Below, piece after piece: positions 1-11,449 of a stretch of 64,000 bases of DNA (position 1 is the first letter of the stretch; each line of letters opens with the position of its first letter). This DNA is from Diphasiastrum complanatum (lineage: Eukaryota > Streptophyta > Lycopodiopsida > Lycopodiales > Lycopodiaceae). The stretch covers positions 4,002,620-4,066,619 of the forward strand of contig CM055097.1 of the NCBI GenBank assembly GCA_029204225.1. Reading direction: 5' to 3'. The translations under genes and the position numbers were made by a program. The notes below the pieces were generated by a model. That model worked only from the letters and a program-made list of their open reading frames with translations. It did no database searches and was not told the DNA's origin.

Positions 1-2
1 AT

Positions 3-370
3 ATACCTCAGCCCAATGGAATTGTGGAACGAAGAAATCGTACACTAATGGAAGCTACCAGGTGTATGATGGCTCATGCAAAGCACCGAAGCAGTTGTGG
101 GCGGAAGCCGTGGCTACGTCGAACTATCTGCAGAATCGAATTCTTAAATCCAGAATGCCAGACAAAACTCCTCATGAATTATGGTGGAGGTCGAAGCCAA
201 ATCTGGCTCATGTTCGGACATTCGGATGTGCAGTTTATATGCACATACCAGACAAATTGAGAAAGAAACTCGATGAAATGATAGAACAAGGTTTTCTGGT
301 AGGATTCGAGTTACATTCTTCGTACTATCGAGTCTACATACCCAAAACTGGAAGAATAAAAGTAGTTTGA
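3..370 (+). pseudogene. copia integrase, C-terminal part (broken)
   Basis: The first 28 codons in frame 3 give the end of the integrase core (PQPNGIVERRNRT, holding the catalytic Glu). The reading frame then shifts near position 86 and continues in frame 2 with the conserved stretches LWAEAV, SKPNLAHVRTFGC and the GF/GY-type tail. A TGA at 368-370 sits where the family normally has Arg before DVKFDE, so it is a likely CGA-to-TGA change. Codons after the stop (DVKFDESKY) are still recognisable to about 540. This is the linker between integrase and reverse transcriptase. Confidence 0.85.
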
Positions 371-767
371 GATGTCAAATTTGATGAGTCGAAGTACATA
401 GCAGACAGTGATTTAATCGGCTATGAAATTCTTAAGACTTATTATGAGTTACCAACAACAGAAGTAAAGCAAGCAAATGATGAATTGGAATTACCATTTG
501 GACATAGTAGTGAGGAGTTCAAATTTGAGTACCCAAAAAGCTTGAATCACTTGTTCGAATTCAAGCAGAACCAGTCGAACTTGAAAATGCAGAATTGAAT
601 TTGAAATCTATACAAGCTGTGAGAAGATCTACAAGACATAGAATACTACCAGCAAGGTTTGGTCAAGATCTACAAACATAGCTATCGAATTTTGTGGTTT
701 CACGGAAGAACCTCAAACATTCGAAGAAGCTATTGATGGGCCAGATAGAGATCATTGGATTCAAGCA

Positions 768-1709
768 ATGGAGGACGAAATACCATCAATGCATAAGAAC
801 AATGTATGGAGACTTGCAGCTGTACCTGATGGAAGGAAACCAGTTAAATGCAAGTGGATCTACATGATCAAAACAGGTCCTGATGGAGATATCATCAGAT
901 ACAAAGCAAGGTTGGTAGCGAAAGGTTTTTCACAAAAATATGGTATCGACTACATTGATACTTTCTCACCTATAGTCAAACACACATCAATTCGCTTGTT
1001 ATTCGCTTATGCAGTAGCTCATGATCTCAAAATCCATATTGTGAATGAGAAAACTGCTTTCTTGCATGGAGAGTTAGAAGAAGATCTAATCATGGATCAA
1101 CCACTTGGTGTTATAAGTAAAGAATATCCAAAATTTGGATGTCACATGAATAAGAGCATCTATGGTCTGAAACAAGCAGCCAGACGATGGTATAAAAAAA
1201 AGAAGGATGAAGCACTACGTTCTTTAGGCTTCGAACTTTTGTTCGCTGAGTCGAATGTCTATATCAAATATGTTGAAGATGAAATTATCATTTTAGCTGT
1301 ATATGTAGATGACACTCTTATCTTCTCAATTTCAGATGTCAAAAGTGACATTTCTGGAATATTTATCATTGACCTAGGAGAAGCAGAAAGCTATCTAGGC
1401 TTACAAATCGAAAGAGATTTTGAAGGTGGCAAGTTGTATCTTCTTCGACAAAAGTATATTCAGAAAATCATCGAAGATTTCAACATGATGGAATGCAAAG
1501 ATGTGCATACTCCCATGATACCTGGAATGATACTGAGCAAGGCAGATTGCCTGCAGACTCTCGAAGAAGAGAAGCAAATGGCCAATACACCCTATCGAAG
1601 GCTGATTGGATCATTGTTGTATCTTGCAGACAACACTAGACCTGATATAGCATTTGCAGTATACATGCTAAGCCAATTCAATCAGAACCCTCGTTGCATT
1701 GTAAGTTAG
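768..1709 (+). pseudogene. copia reverse transcriptase (catalytic Asp lost)
   Basis: A 313-codon open stretch carries the copia RT core: VKCKWIYMIK, YKARLVAKGFSQ, FSPIVKHTSIRLL, KSIYGLKQAARRWY and the YVDD box at about residues 182-185. The first catalytic motif, normally xMDVKTAFL, reads VNEKTAFLHG. The Asp codon at 1044-1046 is AAT, so the enzyme should be inactive. The segment after MDQP is also shorter than usual. The listed ATG is internal, because true translation would come from a gag-pol polyprotein. At the 3' end the frame shifts near 1690 into RNase H. Confidence 0.9.
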
Positions 1710-2240
1710 CAAAAAGGGTGGTACAACCTCTCCAAGAATCAAAAGACTATGGACTGTGTTATTCAAAGAAAGCTGGATTTCTAATTGAATCTTATAGTGA
1801 CGCAAGCTGGGCATCCATGAAGGATGATAGCAAAAGTATTTCAAGAGGTTGTACTTTAGCATCTGGTGCAGTCATACTTTGGATAATCAAGAAGTAGACA
1901 ACAGTAGCTCAATCTTTGTGTGAGGCCAAATATGTAGCAGCAACTAAGATGGCGAACGAGCTAACATGGATCAAACAAATGTTGGAAGAATTAGATGAAA
2001 ATATTTCAGAACCTTATGTCTTGCTTATGGATTATTTTTCAGCAATCTATCATAATACAGAGCTTGTATTTCATTCGAAAACGAAACACATAGCTATCAA
2101 GTATCATGTCATTTGAGACTTAGTCGAAAAGAAGATACTAAAGACAGTCTTCATACCTGCTGAGGAAATGACAACCGATATCTTTACAAAGCCACTGAGT
2201 ACAACTTTATTTGAGAAGCAACGAAGAAGATTGGGGTTAA
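1694..2240 (+). pseudogene. copia RNase H (two in-frame stops)
   Basis: The stretch continues the copia polyprotein: YSDASWASMKDDSKSISRG, then a TAG at 1895-1897 where Gln is expected (before TTVAQS), then EAKYVAATKMANELTWI, then a TGA at 2114-2116 where Arg is expected (before DLVEKK), and finally the TDIFTKPL motif that ends copia RNase H. The Asp of YSDASW and the Glu of EAKYVA are present. In the third catalytic position, LMDYFSAI replaces the usual CDN, so Asn is missing. The polypurine tract follows directly. Confidence 0.85.
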
Positions 2241-2266
2241 TCCAACTGCCCACTTTGAGAGGGAGC

Positions 2267-2868
2267 TATAGAACGCCTCGACAGACAAGTCTCAGTTATA
2301 CTAACAAAGTGTACAGTTTAATCGACAAAGGTTGAGAAATCGAATTCGAAAGAATTGACATTTATTCGATCTTTATTCATTCCACATTTACTTATTCGAC
2401 CTTTATTCTTATTCGAAAGATAAACGAATCGAAAGATAAATAGTCGAACCTGGAAACAAAACGTCATTGTATATCAACCGTTTTAACGGTTAGATCGACT
2501 GTTTACAGAAGGAAAAAGGCCAAGAGACCTATCCTATGACAATATAAATACATGTACACTTACTCATTGTAAGAAGACAGAAGAAGATATCAGAATCAGA
2601 ATCAATATATTAATTTGTACTTCATTGGTGTTTCATACGTATTTCTGGTAGAATTCAAGATCAAACATCATAGCTGTTTTGATTATCTGAAATTATCTAT
2701 CACACTCATACATATGTTTAATTCCGCATGCTTTATTCAATCATAATAGAACTTGCTCTATTAGTATATAGGCCATATTCGGACACGATTGAAGACGCTG
2801 ATATTCGTTTGATTTATTCAAACTTTCATCGCGTTTTCTGAAGGAAATTTCCCAGTGTTTTTCCTACA
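2267..2868 (+). repeat. putative copia 3' LTR
   Basis: The sequence follows the polypurine tract TTGAGAGGGAGC. It ends in TTCCTACA, and its start TATAGAAC is close to the inverse TGTAGGAA, so the usual TG start may have decayed to TA. A TATA-like TATAAATA lies at 2543-2550. The first third has many TTCGA words. Boundaries are inferred because no 5' LTR partner is in the window. Confidence 0.5.
2543..2550 (+). promoter_or_regulatory. TATA-like box in copia LTR
   Basis: TATAAATA lies about 275 bases into the putative LTR, a usual place for the U3/R promoter of a plant LTR retrotransposon. It is only a motif match. Confidence 0.35.
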
Positions 2869-5520
2869 GAATCTGGAAGTGGTGTGTTTCCATTTTACAA
2901 AATGGCTCCACTTTAGTGTGGCAGAGTGATTCTATTTTTCTAATGGGAAGCCTCCACATAGTTATCTTTCCTTTTTCTAATGCTTTTAGAGATAAGTTGT
3001 TTCTGCTCCTTTTCAATTTTGAAGTATTCTCCATCCTCAAATTTTGTGGGAACAATAAATAACCCATTTGATCTCCCCCATTTACGCACCAAACTCGGGA
3101 TATAAATGGGGGTTGTATTTTTCACATGCTTTGACAAGTTTGTGAACTCAGAATTGATCACTTTGTGATGCTCCTATCCACCTCCTCCAACTCAACTAAA
3201 CTGGCCATAATAGCCTTTGCTCACATGAAAAAGTGGAGGAAATTTGAAAAAGGAGGGGTTTGAGCTCATAAGCAAGTTCTTGGACAACGAGGTGACAACT
3301 ATGGGCACTTACTTGCATGCAGATTCTTAGAGTTATAGGCATTCACAGGAAGACCTCATCCCTTCTTGAAATACCAAGGGTTGGCTATTATCATTCTTAC
3401 AGTCCATAGCCTTGTTTGGGCTTGCGTATTGCTTTAAACATGTTGAGATTTGAAGGTGTTAGTCTTCTTCAACATCCATATTGCTCCCACCCATCCAGCC
3501 ATATTGCTAGTTTATCAGGAGAGGAGAAAGGAGAGGAGAGAATAGAGAGCCTAGAGAAGAGAGGAAAGAGCTTAGAGGAGAGAGGAGAGATATCGTATGT
3601 ATCATTTTTTATCACAATAGATTGAATGGTTTTGTTCAATTTACATGCTCATTTAACCACTTTTATGATGTAACTAATAGCCTTCCAAACTTTAAATTAG
3701 TACTTGAACCGGTCAAAACCCTAAGAAAAGGTCAACGATGTTTCAAGCGTTACAGATTTTAGAATTTTATACGTTCTAAACATTTGAATGCTACATTGAT
3801 GAATCATATCACTTTTCTGCCCTTTGCCGAATGCATCAACATCAGAGCAATGCAAAAGCCTGCGAAAGCAATTCGTAAGGTCCTATCCAATATGCCTATT
3901 GGCCATTTTCCAACATATTTGTTCTCACTTGTAGTCTAGAAAACTTTTCCTCAATTTGTCCCTCTGCACATGCTCAACAACAGTACCTGGCTTTAGTTTA
4001 TTTGTGCAATGATGTCCTCGTTTCCCTATCCTGTTTCTCATTTAACTCCTGTATGCTGGGGGGGGGGGGGCTCTGCATTTCCTGTATCAGTAATCACCTT
4101 TCACAAAATTATGGAAATCTGTTTTCCTGAAACATGGGAATGAAATAACAGCCTCTAATTCTAGAGTGAGGACTCAGCATTGAGACATTTCTATGAGGTA
4201 TCAGTGAGGTTTTTAAGGGTGCCACTAGTACATATTGAAGGAATACATTGTAGCTTTATGATTGTTTGAGATCTGAGATGCCTCTTTCTTCCAGGTTCCA
4301 TCCTGCATGTAAGGCTGGTGAGAACATGTTGAATAGCTTTTCTTGTTTTAGCATCTTGTATTTCGTCTATGTCTTGGTAACTCTTGGTTACGTATTATGA
4401 TGTTTTTATTTATTTTATTTTAAAAATTCTTCTTGTTGTTCGTCATTTGCTTGTTGGTCAACACTGGGTCTACCCAAGAATATCTGAATTCTTTTGAAAC
4501 CCAGATAGCAACTTATGCTTTGGGTACTGATGAGACATAAGCAGTGCTGGTTGGGTAAGGTTTTTTTATCTATTTAATTTTAACTATCGGTATGATATTG
4601 ATCTTTTGACTTTTGTTGCATGTATAATTTTTCTAAGCTTTACCTTATGACTTCAATGAATATGTTCCAATCTCACAAATCAATATTTCTTTGATAGCAC
4701 TAGCAAGTGGAGCTATTTTGTATTCATTGTTAAGTTTACTTGATATTGCATGATCTGTAGAATGTCCTTGACAACTCCAGGTACACAGCTCTGTACTGTA
4801 GAACATTATTCAGGTGTAGGTTTATCTTTCACAATGGCAAGTTTTTTAACTTTAACCCTTATGCGTGGAAAATTTGCTCTTTTGTCAAAGACTATAAAAA
4901 TTGCAAATCTCTATGTTGGAATGATCTCATCATAATAATGACATTCATATGAAGCTAAGTCATAGTAGGATAGATTTATAGTTTAGCTTTATAAACGAAC
5001 CTTCATCGTAGCTGAGGTGGCCCTTGCATCTTATTGCTAGGCAGCACATTGCAAAAATGTACAAGTTCTAGTGCAGTACTTAGTCACTAGTTTCTTGCCT
5101 TGCATCACACTTCTTACATTAAGTGGTAGAATCTCAACCAGACTAATAACAAAAGATGATCTCCTGTGACTTCGAAGATAACATTTTCAAATCATCTGCC
5201 ATGCTAGAGATTTTTATTTGTGAGATGTTATATGTCGGTTACCCTTACATGTGAAATGACACTAGGTGTCTGGTTTATTGAAGGTCCACTTGCCAAGTCT
5301 TAATTCTTGAGTAGACAATGTGAGTCATTTAGACAATGATTATAAAGCTGGTGCAAATCAGCATAGTCTCTGTATTGTGGACTGAACTAAGGAAAACACT
5401 TCATGGCACGCTGAATTTGTTGTAGAAGCTCGTTCTTTTGCTGCTAATTGGTTTTTAGGTTTCTCTCAGTTACCATGGTGCTTTAGAAGTTTGGATAGGA
5501 ATAAGCACTAGCTTATATGT
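2869..5520. other. unassigned non-coding stretch upstream of the zinc-finger gene
   Basis: I see no convincing coding region. It contains a purine-rich GGAGA/AGAGG tract at about 3519-3592 and a run of G at about 4060-4070. The right end looks like intron sequence: a T-rich tract and CAG at about 5524-5536 just before the zinc-finger ORF. A non-coding first exon and 5' UTR of that gene may lie here, but its donor site could not be fixed. Confidence 0.5.
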
Positions 5521-5523
5521 TCA

Positions 5524-5536
5524 TTTTTTGGAACAG
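5524..5536 (+). other. possible 3' splice site in the 5' UTR of the zinc-finger gene
   Basis: TTTTTTGGAACAG just before GTTTCTGG looks like an intron acceptor. It would put an intron in the 5' leader, with translation starting at the ATG 25 bases downstream. The donor is not identified. Confidence 0.35.
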
Positions 5537-5560
5537 GTTTCTGGCTTGACCTGTTGTACC

Positions 5561-6793
5561 ATGACTGATGCGAAGCTTTCCAGACCAGTTATGTGGTCAA
5601 GGCCTTTATTGGACTTGACGCTACGAATGGGGCATTCTGATGCACCAAAATCTGGCTGCGGCGAATCCATTGAGGTTTCCCATGACGACTCTGGAAGCGA
5701 GGCGGATGGAAAATGCCAATATAAACCCACAGTGGAAGGCTCTTCAGGTTTGGTTCTCAGCTATGATTTAGAGCAAAAGCACTTAAATTTACCGATGACG
5801 ATGGATACCCTGAATAGAAAAGAATACCGGGTCAGTGAAGTTGATGCACCATTTCTGAGCCGAAGTCAACAGTTGATTGAAATGTGTTCGAGACAGCAAG
5901 ACAAGGTTTCGAGTGGGAAAGATATATGGTGGAAAGCACGTCCCGTCCAAGAACATATGCTTGACTTGAATACAGAACGGCTTACTGAACCAGTTATTGA
6001 GCATGTGGCTGCCCAATGTAGTGATGAGTTGAGGTCGTCATCAAGTCCAGCTTTATCAGAAGGGAGCAGATCACCAGGTCCAGAGAACTCTGCGACAGTA
6101 ATGGACAGTTCTATTTCAACTCAAGGATCTGAACCTAGGCAATTTGCATGCAGCTATTGTCAGAGAAAGTTTCCTACTTCACAGGCTTTAGGAGGTCATC
6201 AAAATGCCCACAAAAGGGAGCGATCTGCAGCTCGACGGGCACAGAGATGCAACAATGCCCTTGCACAAAGATATAACAGTTTGGCACCAATGCAGCCTCA
6301 TGGAAGTTTTACCCTTCAACCTACATCCGTAAATCGTTCTCTAGGTGTTCAAGCTCATTCCGGAATTCATAAGAATCAAAATATTGTTTCAAACATGTCT
6401 TTGCCAGGAGCTTATGTTTTACCACAGGGTCATCACGGTTGGTTCCGTCCAACAATAATAACACAGCCTGCTGTTGGCAAATGTATTCAGCCAGAGGTAA
6501 TCAATAGGCAAGGCAATGGTATTGCACGTTTCAGTGGTGATCAGGTGTTTCCCACAAGAGGTTTCAGTTCATTTTCTGATAATGATGGTGATAGTAAGAG
6601 ATGGCCAGGAAGTTTTCATCATGTAGTGCAGGCAGGAGACCAAGATCATGTACGTTCACAGACGATCTCCAGCAATGAGGATGTGAAAGGTCTCAGAACT
6701 TCCCAAAGTCAAACTTGCGATGCTTTAAAACTGACGGTACATCTTGAAGAGTCTCCACGACTAGATCTTTCACTACGCCTTGGGTTTACTTAA
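5561..6793 (+). CDS. single C2H2 (QALGGH) zinc-finger protein with two EAR motifs
   Basis: A 410-residue protein of the plant C1-1i zinc-finger class, expected to act in the nucleus as a DNA-binding repressor. One finger is visible: C197, C200, H213, H217, with the plant-specific QALGGH at 208-213 and the basic tail HKRERSAARRAQR. LxLxL (EAR) repression motifs lie at both ends: LDLTL at residues 17-21 and LDLSLRL at 401-407. EAR motifs recruit TOPLESS-type corepressors in this family. The rest is low-complexity and unassigned. I chose the ATG at 5561 because the open frame upstream has no ATG and a likely splice acceptor (T-rich tract plus CAG) lies at about 5536. The frame is intact, unlike its neighbours. 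The exact orthologue is unknown. Confidence 0.9.
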   Translation: MTDAKLSRPVMWSRPLLDLTLRMGHSDAPKSGCGESIEVSHDDSGSEADGKCQYKPTVEGSSGLVLSYDLEQKHLNLPMTMDTLNRKEYRVSEVDAPFLSRSQQLIEMCSRQQDKVSSGKDIWWKARPVQEHMLDLNTERLTEPVIEHVAAQCSDELRSSSSPALSEGSRSPGPENSATVMDSSISTQGSEPRQFACSYCQRKFPTSQALGGHQNAHKRERSAARRAQRCNNALAQRYNSLAPMQPHGSFTLQPTSVNRSLGVQAHSGIHKNQNIVSNMSLPGAYVLPQGHHGWFRPTIITQPAVGKCIQPEVINRQGNGIARFSGDQVFPTRGFSSFSDNDGDSKRWPGSFHHVVQAGDQDHVRSQTISSNEDVKGLRTSQSQTCDALKLTVHLEESPRLDLSLRLGFT

Positions 6794-7825
6794 ATTTTAA
6801 AATTGCCAGTTCAGATACAGATAATTTCTTAGTTGGAAAAGGATTTCACAATTGTATCCAGTTATGCTATACCTCCTAGAAAAACCTTGAAGATTCCAAA
6901 ATCAGTTGGAGTGGATCAGCCTAACGTGTATCAGAAGTGCGAATGCTGTAGTCTTGTTTCTTACTCGCAACAATGTTACAGAAGCGTTCTTGATCTTGTT
7001 TTCAGTTATGGCATGCTTAAAAATTACAAATTCTACGATTATTTTCATTTATCGATGGAAGTGAAAATGTCATTTCTTGAATTCAAACATCAAGGCGTGT
7101 TATTGTTGATACTTCTTCTGGGTTTGAATTATAAGAGCGATTTTTGTGATAGTAGACTCCAGTCGGAACGAGATAATTAATTGAAAATTGGGATAATTTT
7201 GAAAATTTCTTACGTTTGTTTCATTATCAGTCGGTTAGACTCTTATGTGCAAAACTGCATAATACTTGGCTCTAGCAGCTAGTTTTAGTCGGTGCTTTCT
7301 ATTAACGCAAATCCTGGATACAAGAGCTGTACTAAAAGGAAATGAAAACTCTACTAGATGAGATACGGCAGAAACATCCCTGTTAAAAGCGTAAATTGTG
7401 CTACTCTGAGGATTGGTGAATGAATACATCATATGGTCCGTAGTGCCTCAATTATCTGGTTTTGTTAAGCCACATATCTCCCTCTGCTACCATGCGAGGA
7501 CTTGCTGCGACACAAAGACTCACATGTCTAAGATTGTCAATCTTATAGCTAAAATTTCGGCAACGGCGGCTCTCAACATAGCCAGTAATTTGCCAATCTC
7601 GTGTTTGTAGAAAGGAGTAAAGGCATGTGCCGACAGCCAGTGACAAACTAGGTCAAATTTTTTGAGGCAATACAAAACTCCGTTAAGATGTTGAGTAAAA
7701 AGTAATAGGTACATTGATAAAAAAGATATATAAGAGGAAGTTTAAACAAAAGTAAGCTCAAACAAGAGCGAAGCTTGCAGTAAAACTAAGATTAATCCAG
7801 ATCCAACATTAAAAATAAAAGTGCA
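6794..7825. other. 3' flank of zinc-finger gene, no further gene seen
   Basis: The short open frames here (for example 6833-7180) have no recognisable motif or coding bias that I can defend. They most likely lie in the 3' UTR and flanking DNA. No canonical AATAAA is obvious near the gene end. Confidence 0.5.
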
Positions 7826-7829
7826 TAAA

Positions 7830-10290
7830 CTATGATGATGTCAGTGGGAGTCTGCCAACTGATTGCAGCAGATTAGAAAAGTGAAGAGGTGGTGAGTCGG
7901 CTAATGAAGGGAGATGAGATCTAGCAGACGTAGCCACCGTCGCTCGTTGCAGAATTGATAGGGCCTGAGCACGTTGCAGGGCGATGGAAACACGTTGTTT
8001 GAAAGAAGCCACGAGAATAGAACCAGGAATACTTTGACACTCTGCTGCCTGATAAGAACACATGCGAAGAAAATCCTCAAAGCGTCGATGCAAAGTGCCA
8101 TAAGTCTCAATTGCCAAGGGAAGGAAAACATCAGTGGGGTGCCTGTCGAAGTGGTTTTTTTCCTTTTTTTGTGCTGCCACGCCTGCCGCTTCTCCTGATG
8201 TGAAGGTCGAGCGAGGCAATAGGTCACCACGCGTGGGATCAGCAACAACAACATCTGCCAAAGTACGAAGCCCATCTCGAGAGAGGACAATGTCAACACG
8301 CCTGCGAGAAGAGTGGGACGCGGAAGGAAGGACATGAGACTACTCTCCGAGGACATGGAATCCTCCATCTCTGGCTATAGCGGCCGCTGCATCTCTGACA
8401 ACATCATGTGTAGCTATGCGCTCACTCCCAGAAGGACAGCGGAGGAGGTGGATAGCAAGAGCATCAATAGGGTGACCACAAACACACCTGGAGAGACTTA
8501 AGACCGAAGGATGAGGTAGCCCAAGTGAAGACGAAGAGCAGTATTGAAGATGGCCGAAGACAACCGAAAGAAAGGAATAACAGGCCGAGTTGACAGCCAA
8601 GCCCCCGCACCAGGACCCGCACAAGAAAGAAAGCCGAGCTCGATGCAACGCCGAAGAAGCCTCAAAGAGCATGTTGGAAAGGGTTTGTTTGTGCACGCGC
8701 TCCAAGAGGGTCTCTTGCAGGTGAACTGAACTGAAAGTGAGGAGTTGCTCAAAAGGAGGAAGACAAGCTTGGGCAGAGAAAGGGAGGAGCTCTCGCACAA
8801 TGATGATGAGGTGCTGGAAAGGCAGAGAACCGTTATCCACACGAGCAATGCAATCCGCCAAGAGAGGGCGAAAGCCAGAAAGGAATCGAGAAGACAAAGC
8901 AGGGGCGATGAGCCCAGCTCCCAAGAAAAGCTGTAGGTGTAGAAGAAATTGTAGAGAGAAGACCCACATCTCCATAAGAAATGGGTAACCGCGTCTGGTT
9001 CCGAGCTGAAAGGGTCTCCACTCCGTCCAAAAAACCTGGGCCCAAAAGGCGGCCAAAAACATCCATAATAGAGCTGTCAAAGGAAGAGAGAAGATGCAAA
9101 AAGTCCTGAGTAGATAGTCCGCAGTAGATAAGGACGACGCTGGATAAGGCAAGACGTCAAGAAGCCAAACGCGACCTGAGTGTTGCCCAACCGGAGAAGC
9201 AGATCTGAACGAGCATCATCCTCCTGGAGAGCGTCGCCAAGAAAAGCAGAGCTGAAGGAAGCAGACCCAAAAGGAACACCCATAATGCGAATGTCACCCG
9301 AAGGAGCAAAGAAAAGTCCGGGAGAAGACCTGCTGGAGACCACACTGAACACTTGCGAGGTTGAATAGACAAACCAAGAGAAGCCAGCTGCTCAGAGAAA
9401 TGATGAAATGTGAGGAGCACCATAAGGGCAGGACCAACAATATGAGAGTCATCAGCAACCGAAGGAGATAAGCAGGAGGGAAAGGCCTCTGTAGAAGCTC
9501 GAAGTGCACGAAAATGAGCCAAAGCGAAAAGAGGACCACCCAAAGGATCACCTTGACGAGTTACTTGCTGCAGATTGGATGGTAGAAAGATTCCTAGAGC
9601 GCACATGGTGACTGTAAAAGAGAGGAGTCTCAGTAGCATAGAACAACCGCACAAATGGGATAAGCTGAGTCAACTCACCACCAGCCGCGCGCAGCTCCCG
9701 AAAGATCGCAGCTCTAGAAACAGAGCTAAAAGCATTGGAAACATTCACTTGGAGAACAACCCAATCAGGATGGAGATCAAGGGCGACACGCAAACCATGA
9801 ATGACAACTTCACAGCCGCCAGAAGTAGAGACGCCAAACTGATGAGGGGAGAGAAAAGAAGCGAAAATCTGTTGAAACTGAAAACAAATAGAGCGACTAA
9901 CAAGATGGAAGAGGACTTCGCCAATTGCGATGGGACGGACGCCACCCGAGGCTTTAGTCATGGCGATCAAACGAGACGCAGACAAAAGATGTGCAACAGA
10001 AGAAGGAATGTGACCATAGGTGATAAAAGAGTAGAGACTTGAAAGAGTTGAACAAAGCCACTAGCAAAGTCCTCAGGAGGAAAACAATCACAAAGGTGTT
10101 CATAGACCAAACCGGAGGGACCACCACCAACAAGATGAGGGCTACGATGGAAGACACGAGAGAAAGAATCACGATCAAACACCAAGTCAACACCAGACAC
10201 AAAGTCCTCCACAAACAAGAGAAGAATGCCTTCAGAAGCAGGATGAAGACTTGGTGGCAGCAACAATATCAGCAGAAGAGGGAGCGGATG
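7830..10290 (-). pseudogene. non-LTR retrotransposon relic: RT, CCHC and RLE-like tail
   Basis: Read on the minus strand from 10.29 kb down, frameshifted pieces spell one protein. First comes an N-terminal RT region with GGVRPIAIGEVLFHL at about 9.93 kb. LQVNVSNAF follows at 9743-9745, where the expected Asp is Asn. Then come RQGDPLGGPLFAL, the active-site-like VADDSH at about 9.45 kb, and a long thumb-like region. A Cys-His motif CVCGHPIDALAIHLLRC follows at about 8.43-8.49 kb, and after it a tail with HDVVRDA, RRRVDIVL and LADVVVADPTRGDL. The order RT, CCHC, then D...DVxV...K resembles elements with a restriction-like endonuclease (R2/NeSL-type) rather than plant L1 elements. Several frameshifts make it non-functional. 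A related tail lies at 56.7-57.3 kb. Confidence 0.8.
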
Positions 10291-10299
10291 TGAGAGGAG

Positions 10300-11440
10300 C
10301 TAAAGCTCAAGCTGCACGAGAATACTCACCAACTTGCTTAGAGTAACATAGTCACTCTAAGCAACAATTGAAGGATAAACAAGAACGATGTGGTCTTGTA
10401 CCACAAAGGCCAAACAAGCCATGCCATAATAGCATGAATCCTAAAATTTTAAGATTTGTTTAAAGTGTTTTTTATATTGTTGTGATAAATTATTTTGTAA
10501 TTTCAAAATTTCGATAGTAGTTTGTTGTAAGTTTCTAACATACATTTGAATGTTAGATGAGATCTATAATATTTGTTATTTATTTTAAAAGTCAATTTAT
10601 TATAAGTTTTGTACAAAGTTGTTTTTTAGAAAAAGAATTGATTTCATTCTTGTAGAGCCTAGATAAATTATTTTGTGTAATTAGTGTATATAATGATTTT
10701 GAAATATGTGAATTAATGTTTTAAGAAATTGATAAAATTTGTAATTTTTATTAGTTTATGTAATGGGTTTATGTTTGGGTTATGAGTTATGGGATTTGGT
10801 AATAATCATAATTATGTTGTACGGAATATAGGTGAGGTGTTAGTGTGGCAAATTATTGTGCAATGAATTGATATTTTGATTTTGTAAAATGTGCATGATC
10901 TTGACTAGCTTGTATTGTATTATTAAAAAGTGGATATTAAGTTTTTGTAATTTTTGAATATAGATTTATAAGTTACAAATTGATAAGCTAAAATTTGAAG
11001 TAAAATTGCACTTTTTTCAATCTAATGGATCAAATGAAGTTCAAGGTAAAAGTGAAAGACAATTTAAGACAAATGTGAAGTTATAGAAGTTGATCTTGAA
11101 ATGACTGAGTTGGACTATTATCAATCGTCTGCTGCGGGACTTTAGATTGTACCAAAGTCAATTTGTTACTTTAATCAGAGCTTTCGGAAAACTTATTTTT
11201 GGCTTTGAATTTGTTGAGGAAGAAGACCTTTTTAAGTTCTTATTATTTGTGCTGAAATTTTCTTCTCATCGCTTGCCAAATCATTGTCTTCATTCAAACG
11301 TATAGAACAATTTTACCACAAGTAACGAAGATTAGCAAGTGCAATCTTTATTTTGAATAGTCACATTTTAATATTCATAATTTGTATTTACAAAAGTCCA
11401 TATTTATCATGGTTACGTTGTAGAATATTTTAGTATGTAA
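10300..11440. other. AT-rich non-coding stretch
   Basis: Strongly AT-rich DNA beyond the 5' end of the non-LTR relic. No ORF, RNA gene or clear repeat is visible. Confidence 0.5.
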
Positions 11441-11449
11441 GAATATTCA

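Larger units (their letters stand above)
1..2868 (+). mobile_element. Ty1/copia retrotransposon relic, 3' half with 3' LTR
   Basis: Collinear copia-type integrase C-terminal part, reverse transcriptase, RNase H, a polypurine tract (about 2255-2266) and a putative 3' LTR run left to right. The element enters from the left edge of the window, so its 5' half is not visible. It is dead: there are frameshifts near position 86 and near 1690, and in-frame stops near 368, 1895 and 2114. The order IN-RT-RH identifies it as copia rather than gypsy. The LTR and coding strand are rich in TTCGA words. Confidence 0.9.

Noticed and set aside
4060-4070. Run of G as a functional G-tract or quadruplex
   Set aside because: A single run without spaced partners, which cannot form an intramolecular quadruplex.
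8313-9368. Plus-strand Arg/Lys/Glu-rich frames (8313-8501, 8737-8988, 9180-9368)
   Set aside because: They are antisense shadows of the non-LTR relic.
9575-10293. Plus-strand basic frames (9575-10042, 10039-10293)
   Set aside because: Antisense shadows of the RT coding strand, which reads clear RT motifs on the minus strand.
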